Counted from the stretch's first letter, positions 1 to 8,831 are shown. The stretch: DNA of 64,000 nucleotides from Fibrobacterota bacterium (GCA_023412475.1 JAEYNR010000006.1:124001-188000), one strand, 5' to 3'. The notes: a model not told the origin generated them from the letters alone. Numbers and translations are program-made.

Positions 1-448
1 AATAAACATCTTCAGTATTTTCCCGAAAAATCACCATGTTCACTTTCTGGGGGTTTTTAACAGGGGATGGCACACCGGCAAAATAACGAACCGGCCGCAA
101 GCATACATAAAGATCCAGGATCTGACGAAGCGCAACGTTTAAGGAACGGATACCTCCTCCAACCGGAGTAGTAAGAGGCCCCTTTATACCTAAGAGATAC
201 TTCCTGAATGCTTCCACAGTTTCATCTGGCAGCCAACTGCCTGTCTGATTAAAAGCTTTTTCCCCGGCAAGGACCTCTTTCCATTCTATAGAGCGTTTGC
301 CGCCATAAGCTTTCTCTACCGCCTGTTCCAGCACAAATCTGGATGCCCGCCAGATATCAGGTCCGGTTCCATCACCTTCTATAAAAGGAATAATCGGGTT
401 ATCGGGTACATTCAGTACACCATCTTTCATAGTAATCAGATCTGCCAT
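1..448 (-). CDS. icd: Isocitrate dehydrogenase (NADP), N-terminal part, runs off the window
   Basis: Reading the minus strand from the ATG at 446-448 gives an open frame to the window edge of about 149 residues. It begins MADLITMKDGVLNVP and contains IEGDGTGPDIW, GPLTTPVGGGIRSLNVALRQ and LRPVRYFAGVPSP. These are the nucleotide- and substrate-binding segments of homodimeric bacterial NADP-dependent isocitrate dehydrogenase, including the serine (in IRSLN) that binds isocitrate. The enzyme oxidatively decarboxylates isocitrate to 2-oxoglutarate in the cytoplasmic TCA route. A good Shine-Dalgarno (CAGGAG) lies just upstream of the start. The C-terminal two thirds are outside the window, so intactness cannot be judged. 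Confidence 0.93.
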   Translation of the reverse strand, partial: MADLITMKDGVLNVPDNPIIPFIEGDGTGPDIWRASRFVLEQAVEKAYGGKRSIEWKEVLAGEKAFNQTGSWLPDETVEAFRKYLLGIKGPLTTPVGGGIRSLNVALRQILDLYVCLRPVRYFAGVPSPVKNPQKVNMVIFRENTEDVY

Positions 449-593
449 TAGAAACTCCTGTGGAAAACTACGCTTGGATTATCATAGGAAGGCATAAAAA
501 TAATCCATGAAACATCAGATTTAAAGAGTTCAGTTAGAGCATAGGTACAGTTGCTTATAGTTTTTGAGGTATGGGGTGGTTTAAAATGATCTA

Positions 594-623
594 TTGACAG
601 AGAACTTAGTAGTGATTTATCTT
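594..623 (+). promoter_or_regulatory. Sigma-70-type promoter of tRNA-Gly
   Basis: A perfect -35 TTGACA (594-599) is followed after 18 bp by TATCTT (618-623), a 4/6 match to the -10 box. The mature tRNA starts 12 bp downstream. Inferred from sequence match and position only. Confidence 0.5.
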
Positions 624-635
624 ACCAAAACTATT

Positions 636-707
636 GCGGGAGTAACTCAATGGTAGAGTGTAACCTTCCCAAGGTTAAGGTTGCGGGTTCGATCCCCGTC
701 TCCCGCT
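636..707 (+). tRNA. tRNA-Gly (anticodon CCC)
   Basis: The sequence folds as a cloverleaf. The acceptor stem is GCGGGAG/CTCCCGC, the D arm contains AATGGTAGAG, and the anticodon stem TAACC/GGTTA encloses the loop TTCCCAA, giving anticodon CCC (Gly, GGG codon). The T arm GCGGG-TTCGATC-CCCGT has one G-T closing pair. The discriminator is T and CCA is not encoded. It is a single gene with no other tRNA beside it. Confidence 0.95.
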
Positions 708-1407
708 TCTATTATGACTAGTGTGATATTTTTCCCAAAAAACCAATACAACCTCGCCCTTGTGCGGCTTAAGAGAGGGCTTACTGTAGATTTTATACTG
801 TTTTGACTACAGCCCGGCTGGCCGACACTACAGGATGCCGTAGTACTGTGTAGTAGTTATAGCTTGCCTGCAGTTATGCATGATCTCGCCCTTCGCAATG
901 TTTAAGAATGCTTTTTGTGAATTTAACACCCTGTATGCAGCCAAAACATGCCTGTAAGCTGCTAATACATTGCCTTTAGGAACTTATTTATCGTTTTTAG
1001 CAAGCGCTAATACTTACCTGAATCGGTCATTTTTTTGATGTGCCTTGCTTCAATCCCTCTATTTATCGATCCAGAAGTTTTTTGACCATATCACCCGGTA
1101 GATATGATCTTTCAGTTCTCCGTGCATCATCCGTCCATCTTCCGTAGCAGACTATTGCAGAGGATAGATAGCAGACGACTACGAAGGATGAACAAAAGCT
1201 CAGGGTCGCTAACCTAAAGGGCTCAATGCTATTCACACCAAATAATCGTCCGAATTAGGACTTAATTCCTTAACTCATATCACCGTAATTCTGAGCTATG
1301 ACAAATCGGGTGACAAAACCCCTTTTGTACCTGATTGTCTTTGTATACAGTTGAAAAAAGATTTATCCTGGGACAACCATCTTTTGTAATCGACAAGTTT
1401 TACAATT
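708..1407. other. Gene-free stretch with a degenerate inverted repeat
   Basis: No convincing reading frame is seen in these 700 bp. The only structure noted is an imperfect inverted repeat at about 1135-1190: CATCTTCCGTAG on one arm and, on the other, the reverse complement of CTACGAAGGATG. It could be a decayed extragenic palindrome. Confidence 0.4.
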
Positions 1408-1842
1408 TTACTTATTATGTTCATTTTTAATATATAGTTTTGCTGCATTTTTGTTATTCAATACATTTTTAGATGCCGATCCTATGCACCTCCCACGAAG
1501 ATCATACATTTTTTCTGTTGGTAAAATTTTAATGTTTTTTTCAAGTCCAATAACTATTCTTCGTCTTTTTGAAAGTGCAAGAATTGGCCCCCCCCAGCCA
1601 CAATCAAAATCGTCCCAATATCCTGTCTGAATGAAAATCATGTCACAGTCTGTACTATCAAATATTGAACTATCAAAAAAATTATAATCACCAGATTCAC
1701 ATCCATCTTCAATGGTTATCGTTTTATTTGATAAAAGATTTATTTCCCTGGCCCTCAATGAATGATATCTCGTCTTCTTTTACATGGATTTAGAAATGGT
1801 GACAGAGATCAAGACTACAAGAAATAGTTTTAAAAAGTACAT
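1408..1842 (-). pseudogene. Exported hypothetical protein with an in-frame stop after the signal peptide
   Basis: A 116-residue open frame (1408-1758) can only begin at a TTG and has no leader. Reading the same frame upstream, however, gives an ATG at 1842 with a good ribosome site (GGAAGGG, about 8 bp away) and a classic signal-peptide core, MYFLKLFLVVLISVTISKSM. A single TAA (1780-1782) separates this from the rest. The simplest reading is one exported protein of about 144 residues interrupted by a nonsense mutation or a sequence error. The mature part has a Cys/Asp-rich stretch (DCDMIFIQTGYWDDFDCGWG). No family is recognised. Confidence 0.5.
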
Positions 1843-1949
1843 ATCATATCCCTTCCTTTAAAATAATGAGGTAAGCAGGAACAATGCATCTTGAAGAACT
1901 GTAGAGCTGCTATAAAAAGAACACTAAATTTTGAAATTTCTCTGAACAT
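1830..1949 (-). CDS. Possible 39-residue leader ORF overlapping the next gene
   Basis: An ATG at 1949 is preceded by GGAGAGAG at good spacing. The frame encodes 39 residues (starts MFREISKFSVLFIAAL) and ends at 1830, inside the signal-peptide region of the following broken gene and in another frame. It may be a short leader peptide coupling translation to that gene, or chance. There is no homology to judge by. Confidence 0.25.
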   Translation of the reverse strand: MFREISKFSVLFIAALQFFKMHCSCLPHYFKGRDMICTF

Positions 1950-2190
1950 TGCTCTCTCCTTCTGGTTGTAGGATATTTAGAGGGCAAAACAGGATTTCAC
2001 CTCCCCAACAACTGTCTTTCTTAAAACATACCATATTCATTAAGTAGTTAAATGGCAGTTTGCTCATTTTCTGTTTTCATTCAGAAAACATTCTCCTCTT
2101 TTTTATTACCTACTGACGAATAAAGCTCTTTAGACGCCTCAAAGGGCACCACACCACAGGATTACAAGGAAAACAACGCGGCAGCATATT

Positions 2191-2259
2191 GGATTCATAA
2201 TGCTGCAGGAGCAGTTGCAATAAGAACAAGAATTACCGCATCTGGCGGTAGTAATTTGA
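2191..2259 (+). repeat. Copy A of a diverged 69-bp dispersed repeat
   Basis: This segment aligns to 21111-21179 at roughly 75% identity with one small indel. Both include GGATT[C/T]ATAA[T/C]GCTGCAG and end in TAGTAATTT. In one frame both copies start W-I-[H/Y]-N-A-A, so they may be remnants of a repeated coding segment. This copy lies in an open frame that runs into the ferritin gene, but the ferritin start is further downstream. Confidence 0.45.
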
Positions 2260-2423
2260 CCGTAGCACACAAAAACCAATGCCTCCCTTCATGCGGCAAA
2301 GTATATTTAAAAATTAATAATCATATCGGTGGTGTGCCCCCTGGCAAAAAAGCAAGATCTTTCATTGTTGAAATCATTAAATTTACATACAAAATCAACC
2401 ATAATTACTGGAGGTATGTTTTC

Positions 2424-2903
2424 ATGAGCAAACTATATGATAATTTGAATGAACAGATGAATTTTGAACTGGAATCTGCGTACATTTATGCAACGATGTC
2501 TGCATATTTAGATGCACAGAATATGAAGGGTATGTCACATTTTATTGACGAGCAGGTAAAAGAGGAGATCTCCCATGCTGGCAAATTTAAAAAATTCCTG
2601 CAGGAAACAGGATACGGAATAAAGTATCGTCCATTAAATCCCGGAGATGGAAAATTTGAATCTATTGAAGAGGTATTTAAAAAAGCTCTTGCACATGAAA
2701 AAGTAGTAACATCACGCATTCATGATTTAGTTAAGCAAGCAAGAGAAGAAGCAGATCAAAGGGTACTTAACCTTCTTGCCTGGTTTGTAGACGAACAGAT
2801 TGAAGAAGAGGACACCTTTTGTGTACTTTCAGAGAGACTGGAAAGAATTAATGGTCAATGGAATGGTTTATACATCCTTGACAAAGAGCTTTCTGCCAGA
2901 TAA
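2424..2903 (+). CDS. ftnA: Ferritin, iron storage
   Basis: A 159-residue non-haem ferritin. It oxidises Fe(II) at a di-iron centre and stores ferric mineral in a 24-subunit cytoplasmic shell. It begins MSKLYDNLNEQMNFELESAY. Ferroxidase ligands are visible: E17 in the first helix, E48 and H51 in KEEISHAGKF, and further Glu in the AHEKVVTSRI and DEQIEEEDTF helices. The ATG at 2424 is chosen because GGAGG lies 9 bp upstream and the protein then has the usual family start. The frame stays open to about 2110, but that upstream part looks unrelated. A strong hairpin follows the gene, so it is probably monocistronic. Bacterioferritin is unlikely because the length and the N-terminus match FtnA. Confidence 0.92.
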   Translation: MSKLYDNLNEQMNFELESAYIYATMSAYLDAQNMKGMSHFIDEQVKEEISHAGKFKKFLQETGYGIKYRPLNPGDGKFESIEEVFKKALAHEKVVTSRIHDLVKQAREEADQRVLNLLAWFVDEQIEEEDTFCVLSERLERINGQWNGLYILDKELSAR

Positions 2904-2960
2904 TCAGTTACGGCTAATCATAATAGTAACTGGCATGAAAATCTTCTAATATTTGAGAAT

Positions 2961-3010
2961 AATTCATCTCCAGCCCAGAGTGGTTGGAGATGAATTGTTA
3001 TTAGACTTTT
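2961..3010 (+). terminator. Hairpin terminator after ferritin
   Basis: A 12-bp perfect stem (AATTCATCTCCA / TGGAGATGAATT) with a 12-nt loop sits 58 bp after the ferritin stop. It is followed by a moderately T-rich run (GTTATTAGACTTTTCC). The stem is clear and the U-tract is weak. Confidence 0.6.
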
Positions 3011-3790
3011 CCTTGTAGCGATGAGCTTCGCTATCCTTTTACAAATAAATAAAACACTCCTTTTCGCAACTGATCCTTCTTGTGAGATATTTCCCTATCT
3101 AAAGCCCCCCCTTTCTTATTTTAGATCTATGACTACAGACAACCAGAACCCCTACTGGCAGGTACATGACAAATTTTTCAAGGAGATGTTCATGTACCCG
3201 GCTGTCTTCAGAAGTTTCATCGAACAATATTTGCTACAAAAACTACAAGTACCTGTTGATTTGAATAGTATCACACCTGTCAGAACTGAAAGTGTTGACA
3301 CAAAACTAAGGGTACTTTTTTCGGATCTGATTTTCGAGATTAAAACCTTTTCGGGCACAACTATATATCTGCTTTTTGAACATAAAAGCTATCCTGACAG
3401 CAATATAGAAAAACAGCTAATAAAGTATATGGATACTTTTGAATTGGATTATCTCAAAGAGCACAGTGAAGCCAAAACTGCATTAACCATTATTCCCGTA
3501 TTAATCTACCACGGTGATGATATCTTGAACGTAGGATTTCACAATAGCAGACTTGCTGATCTCATATTTTTTGATCTTTCCCGCATACCTGATGAAAAGA
3601 TCAGAGGCACAGTGTCATTTTAAGAATCGTTCTCTTAATCACTAAATATATCCGAAGTGAAGAGCTCGTTACCAAAATTGATATGATACTCGAATTATTT
3701 AAGGAGCTTAAAGATGCTCCGGAAGCTATAGAATATGCACGATCGTTCTCTTTTTATGTAGAGCACGCTGCCAGAGAGGAATTAACAGAG

Positions 3791-4066
3791 ATGCTTACGC
3801 AGAAAATCAGACATTTTTTCAGCGATGAAGAATTGGAAAGTTCTACAGTTGTTCGAGAGCTTGAGGAGAGAGGTAAGAAAAAAGGTGTCGATATTGGTAA
3901 AAAAGAAGGCATTGATATCGGTAAAAAGATTGGTATCGATATTGGAGCAGAAGCCACCAGATTAATTTTAACCACCAAAAAATCCGATGAGCAGATCGCC
4001 AAAGATACCGGTTTGCCGGTGGAAAAGATCAGGGAACTACGGGAAAAAATCAAAAATATGCCCTGA
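3791..4066 (+). CDS. Possible internally started C-terminal Rpn product (RpnS-like)
   Basis: Inside the frameshifted Rpn gene the C-terminal frame has an ATG at 3791 preceded by AGAGAGGA about 10 bp upstream. It would give a 91-residue protein beginning MLTQKIRHFFSDEELESS and holding the 8-residue repeats and the terminal helical segment. Internally initiated C-terminal products acting as antitoxins have been reported for Rpn nucleases. Here it is inference from the matching ribosome site in both copies. Confidence 0.35.
   Translation: MLTQKIRHFFSDEELESSTVVRELEERGKKKGVDIGKKEGIDIGKKIGIDIGAEATRLILTTKKSDEQIAKDTGLPVEKIRELREKIKNMP
3872..3943 (+). repeat. Three 24-bp in-frame tandem units in Rpn copy 1
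   Basis: Three consecutive 24-bp units (3872, 3896, 3920) encode GKKKGVDI, GKKEGIDI and GKKIGIDI. The intact paralogue has five units at the same place, so the number varies between copies. Confidence 0.85.
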
Positions 4067-4485
4067 TAAAGGTTTTGCACAAGTTTTTAGACCTCTTTTC
4101 CAAATTCTATTTCAGAAAACCTATTTACATATTTCCCTGCAGAAAACCCTCCTTTCTTATTGTAGATCCATGACTGCAAGTAACCTGTTATCAATAACAG
4201 GTATTATACTTTTACCATCATTCAAGATAGAGTGTTTTAAACGCCCGTTCTCTATCGCAAGCTAACTCAGAGTGCGGGGGTTTTGTTTTTATGCGCACAC
4301 CTGATGATCGCAAGCTCCCAACTCGGGGAGATAATGGGCACCAACATACACCATCCTGCCACCAAAAATAATCTTTAGCAACTATCTACCACCCCTCAAG
4401 ATTTTTAAACAAAAGACCTATATATAATAATAGAATAGAAACAGACTTACAATACCAGAGCTCATTCTTTTGGATAATAAAGATA
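4067..4485 (+). other. Gene-free stretch with an Rpn leader remnant and a hairpin
   Basis: About 4090-4180 repeats the segment that precedes the Rpn genes elsewhere (CTTTTCCAAATTC.ATTTCAG, ATATTTCCCTGC, CTTTCTTATT, then ATGACTGCAA), but the coding part stops after a few codons. Immediately after it, ACCTGTTAT/ATAACAGGT (4183-4202) forms a 9-bp hairpin. The rest to 4485 shows nothing recognisable apart from the weak leader of the next gene. Confidence 0.6.
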
Positions 4486-7413
4486 ATGATCAGCCAGTTA
4501 AAAATATCACTGTTTTTAATGATTCTGTTTAGTTTCAGGCTTTCCGCTCTCGACTTTGACTGGCTAACCGATTACCGAGGCAAAAACAGCGGACACACCA
4601 CCTGCAACTTCCTCACCCTCCCCCTCTCCTCTGTAACACTTGCCCGTGGTCTGGCCTCCACTCCAGGAGCCATGGATGCCACAGATCTTGCCCTTTTTAG
4701 CGCCAACTCAGCACTTTTTGACCGGAATAAATTCGCCATCAATCACCTTCAATGGCTAATGGGCCTTAAGAAAGAGTACATCGGGGCTCTATTTCCAATC
4801 GAAGATATCGGTACTTTCGGAAGTTATGCGCAGATCTTTTCACCGGGTAAAATCGAAAATGCCCGTGATATTGATGAGCAACCCTCAAAACCCTCTATGC
4901 TCGAACTTGCTCTTGGAGCTAGCTATGCTAGAGCATTTCTGGACCAAAGGATCTGTTTCGGCGTTTCTGCTTCATATGTTGAAAGCAGACTGGATCATGA
5001 AGCTGGCAGGGCTTTGTCCGGATCGATTGACCTGTTGGTAGCCCCTGTTAAACAATTTTCCGCCCGATTGTATCTGGCAAACTTTGGAACAGGTGTTTCC
5101 TATGGAACAATCTCCGAACCTCTTCCCCTTCAGGGAGGAGTATCTCTTCTGATTCACCCTTTGCCCTCCTACTTTCCTATAGCTTCCAGATTTGATTTTG
5201 ATTTAGGGATAGGAGTGAGAAAAATAGCAGATGAACCGGTGACTTCGGGTATAAGCACCGAAATCAAGGTCGGTCAATATTTTCGTTTCTTTACCGGGTA
5301 CGAGTTCACCTATGGCATAAAGCAATCAATATCTGGATTTGGACTGGGTGCAGGTTTTCATCACAGGATTTACGGCTTTGAAGCGGCATGGAAAAATCTA
5401 TCAGAAGAATTAGGCCCGGTATGGTCTGCAACGGTAAAAATCCAACTGGAGGAAAAGAAAAAACGCTCTGCCGAAGATTATTACAAGGTGGCAGAAAATT
5501 TTTACAGATTAAAAAGGTTTATACTTTGCAGAAATTATGCACTCAAAGCGCTTCGGATGGACCCAAATCTCTGGAAAGCACATGCGCTATTAAACAGGTT
5601 AAAAACTGAGCGGTTACGAAATGATAAACAGGAGATATCAATTGTCTATTCCGGTAACTTGAAAAATCAATTTCTCCCGCCACCCTACCCCGGATCTCTG
5701 GGAGGAATCGCCCGTCATGGAACCGTTTTCCAGAGCCTGCGAAGCCAGTTTCCGGTAATTTTCTCGATTCAGGCCGGCAACATCATTAGTGCAGATGCCA
5801 ATCCTTTGCAGACCAGACTGGCTGCACATTATCTGCAGCATATCAAATTTGATGCAACCTGCGCTGGAAATGAAGAGTTTTTATGTGATAAGAAAAAACT
5901 GTCAGAATCCAAATTTCTTGATAAGTTAATCCTTGCAAATGTTAAAGAAAACTCCGAAGCCCGGTTTCTACCATACACCATCATGAAAAACGGCGGATAT
6001 AAAATATACGTCACCTCTTTTGTCAATGGTAAACTGCTCCCCGAAAACAAGGCTCTCGCTTTGAACGCACTGGAACCGGAAAAGCTGCTAAACCCGGATG
6101 CTGAATCCTGTGATTTACGAATATTGATAATACATGACAGTTGGCAGAATATCAGCGCATTAACGAAAAAGTTTCAGAAATTTGAGATAATTATCTGCGG
6201 AAGTCTTGATCAGCATTTTGCAGTACCCATGAAAGTCGGCGACACTTATCTGCTCTCTGCCGGTGATGCCGGCAAATATCTGGGAAATCTTATCCTCAGG
6301 TTTGATCAAAATAAAAAACTTCTTGGAGTGGAAAACCGTCTTATTCCCATTACCAGCGAAATCAGACCAGATTCTGTTATCAACGATTTTACAAAAATGA
6401 TTTCTGCCAAAATTGACCTGCAGATACCGGATGATTCTTCTCTGAATGTTAAAAAAGAATCCACCGATGGAGTGTTTCCTTTTGTGTCAAACAGAGATGG
6501 TAATGGCGGTATTTACCTGAAAATGATCGGAAAGAATGCAGAAGTTCCCATGACACGGGGATTCGGTGAATGTAGTAAACCAGTCATGTCGCTAACAGCA
6601 GGCAAGATCGCCTACACTGTTTCGGATAGTAGCGGATGCAGCCGGCTGGAACTCATCGACCTGACAGGTGCCAACCGCAGGTTACTCAGAGACAGTGCCG
6701 GAAAAACGGATGTCTCTTTTACTCCTGATGGAAAATGGATCTATTATTCGGTTGCACAATGCAAAAATAACAGCAGCGACATTTATCGTACATCCTGTGA
6801 AGGAGGTCCGGCGTATTCTGTTGTCTGCTGGCCGCAGTCATCAGAACATTCGGTGAGTTTTTCTCATAATAATGAGTATATGGTTTTCTGTTCCAACCGC
6901 GATGGTAAAGTACAGATCTTTCTGAGCAATCAGACTACAGAGCATCCAGTGAAAATCACCGATGTGGATGCCGATCACTATAAGCCGGCATTCAGTCCTG
7001 ATGATCAGTACATCGGCTACCTTTCGGACCGTAACAATTTTGGAGGGAAACTGGATCTATGGGTTTATGACCTTATAGGTGGAACTCATCATCAGGTTAC
7101 CCAAAACAGCAATGTATTCTCATTTTGCTGGCTTTCCGATTCAAGAACACTGGTTTACTCTTCAGGAGTTAATCTTCTGGACTTAACTAAAGCAGACATC
7201 ACCACATACAGATACAGTAAACTGTGCACCCCTGATCAGATTAAAACCTATAATGAAAAATATCCCAGGGTCATAAGAGTTGATGATCAGGAAACCATTG
7301 TCTATCAGCGGGAATACGAAAATGGTGAAAAACAGATTTTCAGTGTGAAACCTGATGGTACAGAAGAACATTGCATAATTGATAGTAAGGAGATGGATTG
7401 GTTTGGATTCTGA
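4486..7413 (+). CDS. 975-aa outer-membrane barrel + TPR + phosphatase-like + TolB-like propeller protein
   Basis: Four regions can be seen. (1) A signal peptide (about residues 1-21) is followed by a PorV/UPF0164-like barrel of about 300 residues, with phrases such as LPLSSVTLARGLASTPGAMD and LGASYARAFLDQRICFGVSA. (2) A short TPR lies near residues 325-370 (AEDYYKVAENFYRLKRF, ALKALRMDPNLWKAH). (3) A stretch from about 385 to 640 resembles 5'-nucleotidase/UshA-type metallophosphatases (GGIARHGT, CAGNEEFL), but GNHE reads GNEE and the usual metal-binding DxH at the start is not seen, so it is probably inactive. (4) The C-terminal 320 residues form TolB/PD40-like propeller blades (SFTPDGKWIYYS, AFSPDDQYIGYLSDR, FVSNRDGNGGIY). 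It is likely an envelope protein. Its partner and substrate are unknown. The ribosome site is weak. Confidence 0.75.
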   Translation: MISQLKISLFLMILFSFRLSALDFDWLTDYRGKNSGHTTCNFLTLPLSSVTLARGLASTPGAMDATDLALFSANSALFDRNKFAINHLQWLMGLKKEYIGALFPIEDIGTFGSYAQIFSPGKIENARDIDEQPSKPSMLELALGASYARAFLDQRICFGVSASYVESRLDHEAGRALSGSIDLLVAPVKQFSARLYLANFGTGVSYGTISEPLPLQGGVSLLIHPLPSYFPIASRFDFDLGIGVRKIADEPVTSGISTEIKVGQYFRFFTGYEFTYGIKQSISGFGLGAGFHHRIYGFEAAWKNLSEELGPVWSATVKIQLEEKKKRSAEDYYKVAENFYRLKRFILCRNYALKALRMDPNLWKAHALLNRLKTERLRNDKQEISIVYSGNLKNQFLPPPYPGSLGGIARHGTVFQSLRSQFPVIFSIQAGNIISADANPLQTRLAAHYLQHIKFDATCAGNEEFLCDKKKLSESKFLDKLILANVKENSEARFLPYTIMKNGGYKIYVTSFVNGKLLPENKALALNALEPEKLLNPDAESCDLRILIIHDSWQNISALTKKFQKFEIIICGSLDQHFAVPMKVGDTYLLSAGDAGKYLGNLILRFDQNKKLLGVENRLIPITSEIRPDSVINDFTKMISAKIDLQIPDDSSLNVKKESTDGVFPFVSNRDGNGGIYLKMIGKNAEVPMTRGFGECSKPVMSLTAGKIAYTVSDSSGCSRLELIDLTGANRRLLRDSAGKTDVSFTPDGKWIYYSVAQCKNNSSDIYRTSCEGGPAYSVVCWPQSSEHSVSFSHNNEYMVFCSNRDGKVQIFLSNQTTEHPVKITDVDADHYKPAFSPDDQYIGYLSDRNNFGGKLDLWVYDLIGGTHHQVTQNSNVFSFCWLSDSRTLVYSSGVNLLDLTKADITTYRYSKLCTPDQIKTYNEKYPRVIRVDDQETIVYQREYENGEKQIFSVKPDGTEEHCIIDSKEMDWFGF

Positions 7414-7463
7414 GATGCAGGCAGAGAAAAATACGAAATCTCAGATCCGTCACAAGTGGCTGT

Positions 7464-7856
7464 TCAACGCAGATAAACCACAATCGCTCCCTCTCCCCCC
7501 TCTTTGGGCAGAGCGGTTCTGTAATTTCTTATTGTGTGATGAAGCTCGTTCTCCAGTAAATCACGAACCATCTTTTTTAACACCGGATGTCCCTGATTAA
7601 CAGAATGATTTCCTTTTCCATGGATAATAAGGATTTCCCTTACACCCCTTTTCCTGCTTTTAGTGATGAATGATCGTACTTTACGAGCAGCATCTTCGGA
7701 TTTTATTCCGTGAAGATCAAGTACCACTCTGATTGAGTGTTTACGGCAGACTTTTCTGGAAGTGGAATGTCTGGCTGATGAAGAGGCATCTTTATCATAA
7801 ACTCCGTTTTTTTCTATATAGGAGAAAATAGCCTGCCTGTCATCTTCTTTACGCAT
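7464..7856 (-). CDS. Smr-domain protein (MutS2 C-terminal-like nuclease domain)
   Basis: A 130-residue stand-alone Smr protein. The first 45 residues are polar and basic, and the rest is the Smr fold with its two signatures: LDLHGIKSEDAARKVRSFI (D-L-H-G) and LIIHGKGNHS (H-G-K-G), followed by the VVYLR terminal strand. Smr domains nick or cleave branched nucleic acids. Small bacterial members have also been linked to ribosome rescue. Which applies here cannot be told. It lies 18 bp downstream of the M29-like gene on the same strand and is probably co-transcribed with it. Confidence 0.85.
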   Translation of the reverse strand: MRKEDDRQAIFSYIEKNGVYDKDASSSARHSTSRKVCRKHSIRVVLDLHGIKSEDAARKVRSFITKSRKRGVREILIIHGKGNHSVNQGHPVLKKMVRDLLENELHHTIRNYRTALPKEGGEGAIVVYLR

Positions 7857-7874
7857 GTTTCCAAGATTTCCAGA

Positions 7875-8831
7875 TTACTGTACGAATGTTCCATCCTGCA
7901 GCAGCAGTTTACCATCGACACTGATCGTGCAGCAACTGACAATTCCTTCCATGGGAAATATTTCCGATGTTACATGAGACAGTTCTTCGCCAAATATCAG
8001 GCGGATTGCTCCAAAAGCGACCTTATCCTCGAAAAATTGTCCGCTTACCTTTGCACTATCAAGCAAACCCAGTCCTAAACCGCAAACTGTTCGGGCTGCT
8101 TCTTTATATTTGATGAAGTATTTTTCAAGCTCTGGTGCAAGGAAATGGTTCCTTATGCTGATGATCATTCCCTGAGCCACCTCCAGGATCAGAGCTGGCT
8201 GAAGCTTTCTTCTGTCAAATGAAAAATAGCCATCAATTGCCACAACTCCTTCAAATGTGCCCTCCTTTGGTTTCAAACACACCTGACCTGCAGGTAGTGT
8301 ATTGACACCGCCCTCAGAAGAAAGCCGTCCATCATCTGTAAATACAGGTGAATCATCTACCTGAAAAGTAAAGTCTGTACCATTTCCGCTTACAACCCTT
8401 ACGCTCTTTGCCGTGCTGAGTCTACCAGCTACCTTTCTGGTGTTGACCCCGATTTTTCGCCAGTCAGCATTCATGGTTCGACTGAAAACCTCTGCGGTTA
8501 TTTCAGGAAATGAAGCTATCCGGACTCTGCTTTCGGATGCAACTTGTTTTGTCTGAGTATGGGAGACTATGGTTGAAAGCGGAATCACTGCGACATCAAA
8601 TCTGCGAACCAACTCGATCACAGATTCTGGAAACTCAAGTCTTCCCTGACGACTTTCAGGAGTAAGCATAACCAGAACCGTTTCTTGACAACGATTCTGG
8701 GCCGCCTTATAAAAGGCTGTGCCGATCTCCATGCAAGGTGGATCACAAATTATCAATAGTTTCTCATTTCTTCTGAGGCTGCAACAGTCCATCAGCGTAA
8801 TCTCTGAACTCTGCAGTAATCCATCAAACAT
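7875..8831 (-). CDS. M29/AmpS-like aminopeptidase homologue with altered metal-site motifs
   Basis: At 318 residues it is close to the short archaeal/bacterial AmpS (COG2309) form. The N-terminal Rossmann-like half includes NEKLLIICDPPCMEIGTAFY and SHTQTKQVASESRVRIASFP. The C-terminal half has the family landmarks GGVNTLPAGQVCLKP, GVVAIDG and VCGLGLGLLDSAKVSGQ. Active M29 enzymes read roughly NLPxGE, GIGTN and a late H-x-D. Here these read TLPAGQ, GLGLL and FPMEG, so at least one Glu ligand is Gln and the last His/Asp pair is missing. It may be an inactive or repurposed relative. The Smr gene follows 18 bp later. Confidence 0.7.
   Translation of the reverse strand: MFDGLLQSSEITLMDCCSLRRNEKLLIICDPPCMEIGTAFYKAAQNRCQETVLVMLTPESRQGRLEFPESVIELVRRFDVAVIPLSTIVSHTQTKQVASESRVRIASFPEITAEVFSRTMNADWRKIGVNTRKVAGRLSTAKSVRVVSGNGTDFTFQVDDSPVFTDDGRLSSEGGVNTLPAGQVCLKPKEGTFEGVVAIDGYFSFDRRKLQPALILEVAQGMIISIRNHFLAPELEKYFIKYKEAARTVCGLGLGLLDSAKVSGQFFEDKVAFGAIRLIFGEELSHVTSEIFPMEGIVSCCTISVDGKLLLQDGTFVQ

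Larger units (their letters stand above)
3129..4066 (+). pseudogene. Rpn-family nuclease (transposase-31-like), frameshifted copy
   Basis: This copy is about 85-90% identical by eye to the intact gene at 35506-36489. Rpn proteins are PD-(D/E)XK endonucleases first annotated as YhgA-like transposases. The N-terminal half (3129-3623) carries the nuclease core: FSDLIFE, then LLFEHKSYPDSN with the ExK pair. Two extra bases (AG at about 3611-3612) relative to the intact copy shift the frame into a stop at 3623. The second half continues in another frame from 3683 to 4066 and ends in three 8-residue G-K-K-x-G-[I/V]-D-I units and a helix-turn-helix-like tail (DEQIAKDTGLPVEKIREL). The full-length nuclease is therefore probably not made, but the C-terminal part remains open. 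No clear ribosome site precedes the ATG at 3129. Confidence 0.85.

Noticed and set aside
2256..2423. N-terminal extension of ferritin
   Set aside because: The extra 56 residues are unlike ferritin and include the dispersed repeat just upstream. GGAGG precedes the ATG at 2424.
3129..4066. Rpn genes as active insertion sequences
   Set aside because: No terminal inverted repeats or target duplications were seen. The family is better described as nucleases, despite the old transposase label.
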